Counted from the first letter of the stretch, positions 37,806 through 50,483 are shown. The stretch: DNA of 64,000 nt from Acanthamoeba sp. SK_2022b (GCA_027943245.1 JANDJZ010000213.1:1-64000); one strand, 5' to 3'. Notes: a model not told the origin generated them from the letters alone. Program-made: numbers and translations.

Positions 37806-38342
37806 GTGGAGGTTGGAGAAGGTGGTCTGTTTGATGAGGTGGAGTGAAAGCATGGTGGCCGTAAGAGGCGTTTTTATACCTTCCAAGATGTGGGGCTCCG
37901 TACCAAACAAGTATGGCAGTCACTTGAGATTTCGTTGGCATCATCGTGTACGATCATATGGGCATTGTTACGGTTGCTAAATTGCCTGGGCAATGTATCA
38001 ATGGCTCGCACCGCCGCAACTGATTGAGTTCCCTTGTTACGCCGTTGGGCGTGTTGGGCCGTGAGTGAAACTCGCCTTCGTCACTCCCGGACACGGCACA
38101 GAAAGGAGGAGGTTGCAAGATCAAAGCTCGAGGGACACCACAGCATCATAGAGCTGAAACGCCAACATGCTCGCATTGCTTTCTGTTGTGGACGAGCACA
38201 CCCCAACAACTAAGATAAAATAAAAAATAAAATAAAAGGGGTATCGCTGAACCAGGCTTCCCTGAATTTGCTGCGCCGACAGACGGCAACAATCATCTTG
38301 GGGGCAGAGACTTGGATTCATTTACATAATCCAAATAGAAAC
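37806..38342. other. divergent intergenic region
   Basis: 537 bp between the starts of the metalloprotease (-) and BTB (+) genes. Contains a short AAAAT-type run near 38215-38237. No coding signal. Confidence 0.5.
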
Positions 38343-38912
38343 ATGCGTTCGTCCACGGGTAAGGGAAAGGAGAAGGTGGAGGAGGAAACCTTGCAGGTCC
38401 ACCTCCCCTCGGCCAAGCGGCCCTTCAACGCTGTGCTCTATGGCGACATGGTTCAGAAGGGTTTCGCCCACCTCTACGGCGGTACCTCCTCTTCTCTCCA
38501 CCTCTTTCCCTCCATTCTTGATCGTGTAGGGATCTCTAATTTCATTTGCCTATTCATTAATAAATGGTAATAATTCATTCCATGGCTGTTCTACTTGCAA
38601 TTGAAAACAGACACGAAGATCAGCGACGTCACGTTGGTGCTGGGCGAGGAAAAGATACCCGTGCATCGTATCGTGCTCAGCGTGTGGTCGGGTAACGACC
38701 TCGTCTACTCCCCTCCCCTTCTCGCTCCCAGCGGGTGGAGCCCACTGCCCGCTCACACGCCCCTCCCCCTCCCGTCTCTCGCCGAGTACAGACACGTTCC
38801 GCACGCTGCTCGAGAAGGTCCAGGGCAAGGACACCGAGGTGGTCATCTCTCTCGAGAAGGAAGGTGCGGCACTCTAAGCAAAGAACCGCTCAGCTCTCTC
38901 TCTCTCTCTCTC

Positions 38913-38960
<48 letters not shown>

Positions 38961-39153
38961 CTTGCGTGTGTGTACGTGCGCTGACCCGTGGGGGAACGAC
39001 TGCACAGACATGGAGGACTTCAAGCTGATGCTGAAGCACATGTACACTGGCGAGACCGACTTCATCAACGGAGAGAACGTGCTGTCCCTCCTCAGCCTCG
39101 CCAGCTACTACAACATCCACTCCCTCAAGGTGCACCCACAACACCCACCACAC

Positions 39154-39216
<63 letters not shown>

Positions 39217-39508
39217 CACACACACACGCACACGACCACGACACGCGACGCTAATGAGTTGTTTGGGGGGGGGGTTGCGGTGGATGGCAGGAAACGTGCG
39301 GGGAGCTGCTGGGGGAGCTGGTGACGGACGACAACCTGTTCTTCTTCCTGGACGTGGTGGACAAGTACGAGGTCAAGTCGCTCGAGGCCGCGTGCGGCTC
39401 GCACCTCGCCGAGCACTTCCAGGACCTGGTCAACAACGGCAAGCTGGACGACCTCGAGCCCTCGACCTGGGCCGAGATCGTCAAGACCGACGACATCCGC
39501 GTGCGGTA

Positions 39509-39556
<48 letters not shown>

Positions 39557-39710
39557 CACGCGACACATGGTCGACGCTCGCGCGGCGTGGTGGTGGGGGG
39601 CTTGTCTCACCCTGCCCCGATGGCGCGTGCAGATCCGAGGAGGAGCTCTTCGAGGCCATCATTCGCTACGCGAACCAGTTCAAGGTTTTCGATCGCTCTC
39701 CTCTCCACAC

Positions 39711-39764
<54 letters not shown>

Positions 39765-39844
39765 GCACACACGTCATGCACACCACACATAATGCACACG
39801 CACACACCACGCACATAATTGCCATAATGCACACCACACATCAT

Positions 39845-39908
<64 letters not shown>

Positions 39909-40346
39909 TCTCTCTCTATTTGTTATTGCTGTCGTGTCGCGAGGTCTCACCCACTGTGTTGTGTGTTGTGTGCCACGTCAGCAAAAGGACGTGAGGGACC
40001 AGGCGCTGACCACCATCCTGCCCTACGTCCGTTTCCCCTTCATGAGCCCTCGCTTCCTCGTCACGGTAACCCCTCCTCCTCCTCCTCCATATTTTCATTT
40101 TATTTATTCATTTATTTATTTAAATTTATTTTTCGAACGATTACTGATCGGAGAGAGCGGGAGAGCAGAAGGTGGAGGGCAACGAGTCGATCAAGGACCT
40201 CCCCGTGGTGCAGGACCTCCTGCACGAGGCCTATCGCTACCGCGTCAACCCGAGCTCCGTCAAGAACATCCGATCCACGCCGAGGAAGGGTGCGCGCGTC
40301 CTCCCCTCCCCCCACTTTGGACCAGTCGACGCATCACACACGCTCG

Positions 40347-40422
<76 letters not shown>

Positions 40423-41566
40423 CCATCAATTCAATTCCGAGCAGACGCACGCAAGCATCACGCTCTCCGATGACAAGCTCACGGTCCGCCCTCTCTTCCC
40501 GCTCACTGTCGCCTCTGTACTCTGCTGACTTGTTGTTGCGTTGTTGATTTGTTGCGTTTGGACGACAGGCCACGCTGAGCAGCAGCGTCGGGTGGGCGAA
40601 CACGTCGGGCACGACGCCGCTCTCGCGGGACAACCCCTACATCGAGTTCAAGGTGATCAACGGTTCGCCGGGCCAGCTCATGATCGTATGCTACCCCCCC
40701 CTCTTCCACCTCGCCACCCACTGCCCTCTCTCTCTCTCTCTCTCTCTTGCGTTTGGCTCACGCGGGCCCTTGGCTCTCTCTCTCTCTCTCTCTCTCCAGG
40801 GCGTCGTCTCCGGCACTTGCAGCACGAGCGGCTATGCCGGACAATACAACAACGGGTACATGCCACACACACATGCAACGCGCGCGCGCGATACAAGTGT
40901 GTGTGTGTGTGTGTTGATCGTTGGCGTGGTGGTGGTGGCAGGTGGACGTACTACTCGTCGGGGCAGGTCTACAACTCGAGCTCCACGCCCTCCACGGGCC
41001 AGACCTACACCAGCGGCGACACGATCGGCGTTTTTGTCGACTTTGACAAGAGCGTCGTGCACTACTACAAGAACGGCAAGAGCTCCACCAGGTAACCCCC
41101 CCCCCGCTCCTCCGAACGCACGCGCAGCAATCGTCGATTGACGTTGGTTGTCGTGCGCGCGTGTGCGTGTGCGTGCGCGCGTGTAGTGTGTCGGGCGTGA
41201 ATGTCTCGGGGAATCTGTACCCCAACGTGAGCCTCAACGCGGTGGGCAACAGCGTGTCGGTCATCCCCTACGCTCCGATCCCCCAGGAGCTCCAGGCCAA
41301 GCTCAAGAACGTCACCACGACCCGCAAGAAGAGGTCCGTGTCGTGTGTGTGCGCGCGCGTGTGTGTCGTGTGTCGTGTCGTGTGTGTCGGCTGACGTGGC
41401 GAGGCGTGACACACAACACAGGGCGAAGCTCACCGCGTCGTCGCTGGGCCGTACGTACGGCGACGAGGAGGGCACGCCGGGCATCGACATGCCCAGCGAG
41501 GAGGAGGCCGCCGAGGCCATCGACGGCGCCACCTTCATCAAGCGCTTCCTCCGCTTCAAGTTCTGA
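38343..41566 (+). CDS. BTB-BACK-SPRY protein (probable cullin-3 adaptor)
   Basis: Fourteen exons: 38343-38481, 38611-38691, 38792-38863, 39008-39129, 39291-39505, 39633-39684, 39982-40065, 40169-40289, 40422-40483, 40569-40685, 40800-40855, 40942-41091, 41187-41333 and 41422-41566, about 520 aa. BTB domain at about 50-145 (ISDVTLVLGEEKIPVHRIVLS, MLKHMYTGE, LLSLASYYNI). BACK region at about 150-290 (ELFEAIIRYANQF). SPRY-like domain at about 310-470 with DNPYIEFKVI, GDTIGVFVDFDKSVVHYYKNG. BTB-BACK proteins usually bind cullin-3 and the third domain binds the substrate. The C-terminus is acidic then basic. Six introns consist mostly of CA/GT arrays. Confidence 0.88.
38917..38958. repeat. (GT)n microsatellite in BTB-gene intron 3
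   Basis: GT array after a short CT array. Confidence 0.95.
39158..39214. repeat. (CA)n microsatellite in BTB-gene intron 4
   Basis: CA array between the BTB- and BACK-encoding exons. Confidence 0.95.
39512..39554. repeat. (CA)n microsatellite in BTB-gene intron 5
   Basis: CA array starting 6 bp after the donor. Confidence 0.95.
39712..39906. repeat. compound CA/CATG microsatellite in BTB-gene intron 6
   Basis: Two long CA arrays with a degenerate ATGCACAC segment between them. Confidence 0.95.
40369..40421. repeat. (CA)n array that ends in the splice acceptor of exon 9
   Basis: A CT array then a CA array run straight into CAG|G, so the repeat itself supplies the 3' splice site. Confidence 0.9.
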
Positions 41567-41674
41567 GGAGCCCACCTCCCTCCCCTCTCCCCCTCCCTCT
41601 CTTCATCTTCACTATCCTCGTCGTCATCATCGACCGTTACATGAAATAATAGTTCTATTGTAGGCGTGACGTCA

Positions 41675-42594
41675 TCACTGGCCGCCGTTGGAGGCGGCGG
41701 CGAAGCACTGGGCGTAGGCCTGCGTGAACAGGCGGTGGGCGTCGCGCAGCCTGCGCTCCCGGCTGCTCGCGCTGTCGTCTCCTGTCCGTCGCGTGTCGTC
41801 GTCACCGCCTTCACCGCCGTTGCTGTGGCGCCGCACGTGGGTGTGGATCGAGTAGTCGGCGGACAGGACCGACAGCAGGAAGTGGAAGGCGAAGAGCATG
41901 ATCTCCTGCCCCTTGGCCCGCCGTCCCGCAAAGTCGTGCCTGCACGCCCCCCCCCCCAAACGTCAACGACTTGCGCTGCTGCTCCCACGCTCGCAAGGCG
42001 AAGGGGGGGGGAGAGGCGCCACCCAAACAAGAGCCAGTCCTGGAGAGAGACGGTCAGCACGCGCGCAGGCAAAAGGGCAGGGCAAGAGGAGGAGGAGGAG
42101 GAGGGAGAGGCGAGCGAGCGTGGGGGGGGGGGCGTCATACGTAGGCCACGGTCAGGTAGACCACCTCGGCCGCGCTGAGCGACTGGTGCACCTCGCCGTC
42201 GGCCCACAGGGACAGCCTGTCGCGCGCGTGAGACCACACACACCAAGCCTACGCGTGGGTGAGAGAGGGGGAGGGACCTGAGCAGGGAGAGCCACATGGG
42301 CGTGCGGTCCCAGCCGGAGCGGCAGTGCACGAGCAGGCCTCCGCCGTCCCGCGCCAGCAGCGAGAGCACGAGCCCGAAATACCTCTGCGTGAGCGTGACT
42401 GCACCTCTCCCCCCCCCAATAGAGGGGGGGAGGGGCGTGAGTGGCCGCGAGGCTGTGGGGGAGCGGGAGAGGGGGGGGGGGCAAGGCACCCAGGTCCCAT
42501 GACTTGTGCTCGGGCCACGCGTCGTCCGCGCGCAGCTGCGCCGGAATCTCCAACGCCGCCGAACACTTGTCCCAGTCGTATGGAATGTTGCCTT

Positions 42595-42661
<67 letters not shown>

Positions 42662-43888
42662 AGGGAAAGAGTGGGGGAGAGGGGGAGGGGTGGTGAGGAG
42701 GGGGAGGTGTGGGGTCACCGTTGTAGCCGCCCCGGCGCCAGGTGTCAAAGAGCTTGACGCCGGGGTAGGGCACGACGCAGAGGTGGAGCGGCGGAGCGGA
42801 GTAGAGCTCGCGCGACGCCGTCTGCTCGGCCAGGCAGCAGCGCACGCCGTGCTCCACGACCGACTCCTCCGACATCATGTTCAACAGCTGTTGACAACAA
42901 CGTATGTATGAGTGTTCATACACTACTTACAAAGTATACACAACATCGTGTAGCGGTGTAGCGAGCATACGTAGTGCACCGAATAGTGGGAGAGCAGCGC
43001 TCGGTCGTGCCGATAGTGCGTCTCGGCGTCATCGCTGGACAACATATTGTTTATTATTATTATTATTTTATAGTAAATAAAATATATAAAAATAAATAAT
43101 TTACTAAATTGGTATTGGAAGTAACACACAACACGGGAGCATTTGACGAAGCGAAAGGGCAAGTCGAACCAGGGCACGTGGGCTTGGATGTGCTCCAGGT
43201 CGGACGGCGCGGCGGAGCGACACACCCAGCGGCCCCGGTAGGCGAACGCGGGCACGGCGAATCGCTGGCGGTAACTGCGCGCGAGTGGTCACCACCCACC
43301 ACGACGACCACGATTGTGGTGGTGATAGCGACGATGATGCGGGAGGAGGGGCCACTAACCGTGCATATTTGGCCTTCTCCACGGCTCGGCCCATCTCGCC
43401 CATCTCCTCCTACGGTGGCGCGAAAGTCAGAGCTCTGTCGGCCAGGAGAGAGAGAGAGAGTGGTGGTGGCTTGGGGAGGAGGACCGGTGTGGTGTGCGGG
43501 AGGACGATCTGGGGCGGATAGGAGGGGCACAGCTGGCCCTCGGCGTTGTCCATGAGCGAGACCGGTCCCTCCCGCTCCATCAGCTCCACGCACGTCGCCT
43601 GCACCTCCGCCAACTGAACCAAGGCAGACAGTAGAATTTTTAATTTGTTTTATCATTGGAGTGTGAGTGTAGAGCATGCTCTGCCACCAGTTGCAGTAGT
43701 TTTTAATATAAATCTTTTATTTCAATATTTTAATACATTTCAATCAAAAAGCAAGTGATTCTGAAGAACAGGTCGGGACTTACCATGGGTTCGTGGCGGC
43801 AGCTTTTAGGAGGGTGGGGATGCTTGTCGAAGAACACCAGCAGCTCCTTGAGCTTCTCCAGTCCCACGTGTTCTTCCTTCTGCTCCAT
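41675..43888 (-). CDS. MTMR14 / Jumpy-type phosphoinositide 3-phosphatase
   Basis: Eleven exons: 43888-43784, 43613-43485, 43409-43360, 43274-43128, 43034-42971, 42887-42719, 42591-42490, 42398-42278, 42216-42141, 42039-42023 and 41939-41675, about 414 aa. Landmarks shared with MTMR14: RFAVPAFAYRGRWVCRSA, VVPYPGVKLF, SWDLVTLTQRYFGLVLSLL, the active site LLVHCRSGWDRTP, then LSLWADGEVHQSL, VVYLTVAYDW|LLFGHDFAGR. The C-x5-R loop is intact, so an active lipid phosphatase on PI3P/PI(3,5)P2 is expected, acting on endosomes or autophagosomes. Exon 10 is only 17 bp, yet encodes conserved DWLLF. The donor of exon 4 is provisional. Confidence 0.88.
42602..42659. repeat. (CA)n microsatellite in MTMR14-like gene intron
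   Basis: CA array immediately upstream (gene sense) of the acceptor of exon 7. Confidence 0.95.
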
Positions 43889-43955
43889 CTCGCAAGTGTT
43901 CCTTTATGTTTTTAAGTTTTCTTTTTGTTTTTCGCCACGAAACAAACAGCACAAG

Positions 43956-44661
43956 ATGAAGCCAACCGGCTGCCTGTGGCGCACGATCGGGGCCCACACG
44001 ACATTGCTATCGACTGCCACAATGCGCACATCGTGGGCCTCATTCGCCACGGTGGGCAACAGAAGCGGCCTCATTCATTCGAACAAATCAGCGATGCCGA
44101 TGCGAGCGATTATGGACAAAATCAAGAGCAGCAAGGGCGGCAAAGGCGCCCCGTCCGACCACGACGCTGTCAGAAATCGTTCGCAATCGCCCCCCGCTCG
44201 CAATCCCGCCAAAAGGCACGAATCTCGTACGTGACCTGCTACTTGCATCTTTCCATCATTGATGAACGAGCATTGGTGATGGGGGAGGTCTGACAAGACG
44301 TTGGGTTGCCACTACAGCACCACACGAAGGCCGCGACATCTCCGAAGGCCTCGCCGAGCCGCAGGTGCCTCGCATGACGCGCGAGGAGTACGAGGCCAGA
44401 CGGCGGGCGTTCCCCGACCTCTTCAAGTTCCTGGACGACATCGACGACCGTGGGCGCCTCATACCACAGCAGCAGCAGCAGACGGAGGAGGAGATGCAGG
44501 TGCAGAGGCAGAGGCAGCGCGAGGAGGGGCAGACGGTCAAGAGCAGGCTGGCCCGGTTCGCGGACGAGGAGGACGAGGCCGACGAGGAGAGGTGGGACGA
44601 GTCCGTGCGATTCGACGCCCCGCTTGCCGAGACGGCCTCCCACGAGCACCGTGCGTTGGGA

Positions 44662-44722
<61 letters not shown>

Positions 44723-45538
44723 CACTGACTTGTCGCTTGTTGTGTGCCTAGTGAACATGTCGTCGGAGGAGTACGAGGGGCTGTCAGAGTTCAACGACTA
44801 CGTCCGACGAATCCACTCTGAGGACGTCGAAGAGGAGGAGGAGGAGGACCCCACCGTGCTCCTCTTTCGAAGTACGTGTGCGATGTGTGGTGCTGGTGAT
44901 GGATCCCAGCTGATGGCGCGCTCTCTCTTGTCTACTTCGTCGGTCGATGCGACAGAGCTCGACCAGGAGAACGAGCTGATGCGGATCCAGTACGAACACG
45001 TGCTGAACATGCCCGAGTACATCGGCTACAACGAAGAGTTCGAGGTCGAAGAGGAACGCATCCGAAAAGAGTACCGCTCCGACCTTCCTCGCATTCTTTG
45101 TATTTATTTATTAATTATTATGTATTATTTAATTTATTTATTTATTAATTTATTAATTAAAAATTTTGTTGGCTTTGCACAAACACAAGGTGGATGGAGG
45201 ACCCGCGGTCGGTGACGGCAGAGCACGCCAAGGAGCTGTTCGATAAGCTAGAGGAGACCCGACAACGGCTCTGGGACAAGTACACCCAACAAGGTGACCC
45301 ATCATCGTCTGACTCGTGTGGCGTGCGCGCGTGCGCGTGTGTGTCATTGCACGTGTTATCTCACCACGCAACACGGCTTGATGCAGCGGGAGACCGGTTC
45401 GCCGTGGAGCACTATGAGGAGATCATGATGAACGCGCTCAGGGAAGAAGACGAGGAGCCCAGCGAGGAGGATGAGAAGGCGAGGTTTCTGCGCTCGCCCC
45501 TCGCTCGCCTGGCGAATCCCTCTCTCCGCAAGCCGTAG
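43956..45538 (+). CDS. acidic protein of unknown function, possible mitochondrial targeting
   Basis: Six exons: 43956-44226, 44318-44650, 44752-44871, 44956-45070, 45190-45293 and 45387-45538, about 364 aa. The N-terminal 30 residues (MKPTGCLWRTIGAHTTLLSTATMRTSW) lack acids and have Arg and hydroxylated residues, as in mitochondrial presequences. A Ser/Lys linker follows, then helical, very charged segments (REEYEARRRAFPDLFKFLDD, a Gln run, EDVEEEEEEDP, EEFEVEEERIRKEWMEDPR). Splicing is phase-consistent throughout. I recognise no family; a mitoribosome-associated or assembly factor is a guess. Confidence 0.55.
44667..44716. repeat. (CA)n microsatellite in intron
   Basis: CA array in intron 2 of the acidic-protein gene. 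Confidence 0.95.
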
Positions 45539-45651
45539 GCTGGCGACAATAAACGTTCGACCGAAGCGGACAGGTTTTTATAATTTTTATAATTTATTAA
45601 TTTTAAATAAGATTTTAACAGAAATAGAATTAACACAATCAATAAATCAAA

Positions 45652-46308
45652 TCAAAAAACGTAAGAGCCATAGATGGGATAATGAGAAAATAGATCGACG
45701 TCGTTGTGGACCTGGCGGACAGAGAAGTCGCCGCCAGCGGTAAGGATGTTGTCGATCCTCCTCCCCCTCTTGGTGGTGGCCGGGTCGTCGATGTGTAGCA
45801 TCATCTCCATGTCTCCGCACAGCTCGCTCAGAGGGTCGGGCTCGGTGTTAAAATCGCCCAGAATCATAACCACGTCGGCGTCCTCGCCCAGGTCTTCGCG
45901 CGCCTTGAAGAGGGCGCGAGTCGCATCTTTTCGGCCACGCTTCAAGGGGAGGTGGGTGGCCATGCAGAGGACCGTGTGGCCGGTGCTCGTGTCGTCGAGT
46001 AGCACGCCCACGTACTTGCCAACTGTAGAATGAAAGCGTTGCTGGAGCTCGAATCTCTCGCTGTTCCAAAGCAAAACCGTGTGGTCGTATCCAATCTTTT
46101 GATGGAGGCCGTCGTAGTCGCTGTCCTCGAGGAGTAGAGGCAGCAGCTTCGACGACGATACCTCCGAGATGGCGTGGACGTCGGGCGTGTGGGCCGATAT
46201 GTCGCTACGCAGGGCGGCAGACAGCTTCGGCATCGTGTTGATCTCTTTCTGCCTGTTGGTGTAGTCCACGTTGTGAGCCATCGCACAAATGGTATATACG
46301 TCATCCAT
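45652..46308 (-). CDS. endonuclease/exonuclease/phosphatase (EEP) family protein
   Basis: Single exon, 218 codons from the ATG at 46308; an in-frame upstream ATG (46371) exists but adds a segment without domain character. EEP signatures in order: NVDYTN, AISEV (metal-binding Glu), THLPLKRG, GDFNTEPD (catalytic Asp/Asn) and SHYPI (catalytic His). These enzymes use Mg2+ to cut phosphodiester or phosphomonoester bonds in DNA, RNA or phospholipids; the substrate is not predictable here. Lack of introns is unusual in this window. Confidence 0.75.
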   Translation of the reverse strand: MDDVYTICAMAHNVDYTNRQKEINTMPKLSAALRSDISAHTPDVHAISEVSSSKLLPLLLEDSDYDGLHQKIGYDHTVLLWNSERFELQQRFHSTVGKYVGVLLDDTSTGHTVLCMATHLPLKRGRKDATRALFKAREDLGEDADVVMILGDFNTEPDPLSELCGDMEMMLHIDDPATTKRGRRIDNILTAGGDFSVRQVHNDVDLFSHYPIYGSYVF

Positions 46309-46658
46309 GGTTTGTGATGCTGTGTGGTTGTAGATAAAGAGAAAGAGCTGCACACAACCTTTTTGTTGCATTCTTGGGGGTTCAATTTCTGGGAAACTTC
46401 GACTTAGAATTCCATGCGAATTAGTGCGCACCAGACTTCGGCTCTGTCGACTCTCTTGTCTTGCCCAAGAGCTCGGACCTCCTGGCTTCTTGTGCGTGCG
46501 GAAGGGACGCTCTCCTCTGATAAGGGTACTGCCCACGCTCGTAACCGGCAAGTTGAATTCAACGCTTGTCAACTATTAAAAGAACAGCTGCCCCAAATCG
46601 CAACGCGGCCGGCCTTAATCGTGATTTTATTTAATTCAAACACTCCACGCACAACCAG

Positions 46659-47518
46659 ATGAGCTCGAAGCCCATCTCGGTAGAGGCCCTGACGCGCCTC
46701 CTGCGCGAGAATGTCACCAAGCGGCATCTAGTGTCGGGGCTTGGTATTCTCGCATCGGTTGGCGCCGGCGTATACCTCACCCGAAAGCGGGTAAATCAGA
46801 TGGAAGCCGAGAGGGAACACAAGGCCCAGCAAGATGCCCTTGAGGTAAACGCCCCCACTTCGTGCGTAGTGTTGATTCCTCAATTTTGCTGAACATTTAA
46901 ATCAAAAGTCGTAACTTGTTGCCTGCGTCATTTATTAATTGAAATGTATTTGCATATTAAATATTTTATAGCTTCAATCTAATCAAGTGTTTCCTGTTCG
47001 GTAGGAAGCGACCACCGGAGTAGTTGTCCGGGCCAAGCAGTTCAATCGCCAAAAGTTCTACCAGCGCCTCAGGAGGCTCCTCCACATCGTGCTGCCCTCC
47101 CTCTACAGCAAGGTATTGTCATCCTCTCCCTGTTGTGGCGTTTTTGTGGTCTCTCACACCTCTGTGTAGGAAGCTGGCATTCTGGGACTGCACACCTTCT
47201 TCTTGTTTACTCGCACCCTGATCAGCATCTACGTCGCCTACATCGATGGTAGCCCTTACCGCCAAGCCCTTGCCTGCCCACACCACACAGCGCCTTGTTT
47301 GTTCTTGTTGATAGCCTCTAACATCACAACGATGGCCCACGCCAGGTCAAATCGTCAAGTCCATTGTGGGTCGCTCTCCCTTTGCCTTCATGTGGCTGTT
47401 GGCCAAGTGGCTCGCCCTCTCCGTGCCCGCCGTCTACACCAACTCCATGATCAAGTACTCCCCCACACGAATCCTAACGTTATCGCCACCACCACACCAC
47501 CGCCATCGTCATAACAGC

Positions 47519-47583
<65 letters not shown>

Positions 47584-50483
47584 AGGTATTTGGAGGACAA
47601 GCTGGCCATCGCCTTCCGCACGCGTATGTCGGACCACCTGTACAAGAAGTACATGGAGTCAGAGACCTACTACCGCGTGGGAAACCTCGACAGCCGGCTG
47701 ACCAACGCCGACCAGTGCCTCACCGAGGACGTCTCCAAGTTCTGTTCCCACCTGGCCTCGCTCTACTCGCAGCTCTCCAAGCCCATGTTCGACGTCGTAC
47801 GTCAGCCAGCCCCGCTCTACGCGGCCCGTTCTTGAAGGAATTCTAACGATTTTGCGTTCTTTTCGGCATGAATTGCTCGAATGCCATCCTATTACTGCGT
47901 GCTACACGTCGCGACAGGTGTTGATGGTGGTGCAGCTGTGGGTGCTGATCACGCGCCAGGCCGGGTTCCTGAGCGGCGTGCCGCCGTTGGCCGGAGGCAT
48001 CGCCTGCGTGTGGCTCACCAGCAAACTGCTCCGTCGGATGTCGCCCCCTTTCGGCGCCCTCGTCGCCAAGCAGGCCGGTACGCCCAGCGCGCACAACAAC
48101 CGCGCCGGCCAGCTTTTGCCGTGGCTCACATACAACACCACACCACACCAACACAGCGCTGGAAGGTCAGCTGCGCTTCGTGCACAGCAGACTGATCACG
48201 AACGCCGAGGAGATCGCGTTCTACCGCGGACACAAGATCGAGCACGGGGTGATCGCACGGAGCTACTACGCGCTGGTCAAGCACATGAACCTCATCTTCC
48301 AGCAGCGCGTGTTCTACACCATGCTCGAGGGCTTCCTCATGAAATACGTGTGGAGCGCCATCGGCATGAACATCATCGCCTTCCCCACCTTCCTCGCCGA
48401 TTACAAGCAGCAGAAAATCGAACAAGGTAGAAACCCCTTGTTTATTCATTATTTTAATCTTTTAAATTAATTATAAAATTATTATACTTTTTTGGTAAAT
48501 TATTAACTGGTGCGGGCTGCAGCCACGGGGACCGTCGAGAAGGTGTCGTCGATGGGTGACCGCACGCAGAACTACATCGTGGCCCGCAAGCTGCTGCTCG
48601 ACAGCGCCGACGCCGTAGAGCGCATCATGCTCGCCCAGAAGCAGATCAGCGAGCTCGACGGCTACGCCACGCGCGTCACCGATATGCTTGTACGCGCGCT
48701 CCCTCCAGCGATATCCATTTTTGGGCATGCACGCGTGCGACTTTCGCTTATTTGCGGTGGCGGCGTGCTTGGCATTCCCCAAAAGGACGTGTTCGAGGAC
48801 ATGCACCAGGGCAAGTTCGTCAAGACGATGATCAACACCGCGGACGACGATGCCGACGATGCCAAGATGAAGCGCATCAAGAGCGGGGCCGACGGACAGG
48901 ACAGCGACGACGACAACGACGACGTGGACGACGAGTCCATCGAATCGAAGGAGAAGCGGGTCCGACGCCACGACAACGGGGTACACGCTGTACCGCCCCT
49001 CCCCTTGCCACCTTCTCCTTCAATGTCGCGCTCATGTGTGTGTGCATGTGTGTGTGTGATGTGTTGTGTGTGTGTGTGTGATGTGTGTTCGTGTGCGATG
49101 CACAGCCGGCGGAGCCGCTCGACTTGACCAAGCCTCAGGGCATCGTCGAGGAGGCCGACTACATCCAGTTCGACAAGGTGCCGATCGTGTCGCCCAACGG
49201 CGACGTGTTGGTGGAGAGCCTCTCGTTCGAGGTCAACCCCGGCCGACACCTCCTCATCACTGGCCCCAACGGCTGCGGCAAGTCCTCGCTCTTCCGCATC
49301 CTCGTACGTGCACTCTCTCTCTCTCTCTCCCCTCCCTCTCCCCTCTCGTTCCTCTCCCCGTTTTCGAGAGCCAGCCGTGACTCGCCTCTGATCGTCGCGC
49401 GACGCGCGTGCAGGGCGGCCTGTGGCCCGTGTACCGCGGTTCGGTGGTCAAGCCGAGCATCTCGGACATGTTCTATATCCCCCAGCGCCCCTACCTCGCC
49501 ATCGGTACCACGACTCTCAATGGGGGGGGGAAGAGGAAGAGGGGGCAGTAGTCGCTGATGATGTCATACGTTGTTGCTTGTCAGGCTCGCTGCGCGATCA
49601 GGTCATCTACCCCCACACCGTGCATGACATGCACAACGCCAACATCACCGACAAGGTACGACAAGCTCAACAATAAATAAATAAATAAATAAATAAATAA
49701 TAATCAATAAAATCGAAAAACAATTCTTCGGTTGCGTCGCTCAACGAGAAACTTGTGTTTGTGCGTGCGTGTAGGACCTGGACGACATCATGGAGTGGGT
49801 GAACCTGACCAAGGTGGTGATTCGAGAAGGCGGCTGGGATGCCGTGAGCGACTGGAAGGACGTCCTGTCCGGTACTCTCCCTCTCCCCTGCTCGGGTAGC
49901 TATCCGCCTTGAACTTGAGGGCCGTCTTTTGACCCGAGGCGTGTGCTCGGGGGGGGGGGAGGGCAGGCGGAGAGAAGCAGAGAGTGGCGATGGCGCGTCT
50001 GTTCTACCACCGGCCCAAGTACGCCATCCTCGACGAATGCACGTCGGCCGTCAGCGTCGACGTTGAGGGCAAGATGTACGCGCACGCCCAGGACCTCGGT
50101 ACGCCGCACATGTCCACCCACCCACCCACCCACCCACGCGCGCGCGCCATCACAACGTAACACGACACACACACGGTCCTCCGCGATTTGCTGATGAGCT
50201 GATGGTGTCGTGCGATCTCTGGTGTCGGGTGGGCCTGGCAGGCATCACGCTGCTGACGGTCACGCACCGGCCGTCGCTGTGGCAGTACCACAACTACCTG
50301 CTGCAGTTCGACGGCGAGGGCGGCTGGCAGTTCGTGCCGCTCAACGCCACGGCGCGCATGGGCCTCAAGGAGGAGAAGATGCGGCTCGAGGCCCAGCTCC
50401 AGGGCATGCCCACCATGCACAAGCGCCTGCGCGAGCTCTGCAACCTGCTCGGCGAGGACTCCATCGCCCTTCAGCAGGAGTGA
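46659..50483 (+). CDS. ABC subfamily D half transporter (peroxisomal ALDP type)
   Basis: Fifteen exons: 46659-46844, 47005-47112, 47170-47248, 47346-47454, 47586-47796, 47918-48077, 48157-48426, 48523-48689, 48786-48980, 49106-49303, 49414-49504, 49585-49655, 49775-49871, 49967-50098 and 50242-50483, about 771 aa. One membrane domain ([30 protein letters not shown], the ABCD EAA-like [10 protein letters not shown]) is followed by one nucleotide-binding domain: Walker [10 protein letters not shown]-loop YIPQRPY, signature LSGGEKQR, Walker [11 protein letters not shown] and a switch His in TVTHRPS. ABCD proteins dimerise and import very-long-chain acyl-CoA into peroxisomes. A highly acidic insert (about 45 residues) separates the two domains. 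Intron 4 is a CAA array. Confidence 0.92.
47517..47582. repeat. (CAA)n array abutting a splice acceptor
   Basis: About 20 CAA units end in AAAG|G, the acceptor of exon 5 of the ABCD gene. Confidence 0.95.

Noticed and set aside
39600..39906. Cys-Val or His-Thr repeat proteins from long frames in several places
   Set aside because: These are translations of CA/GT microsatellites inside introns.
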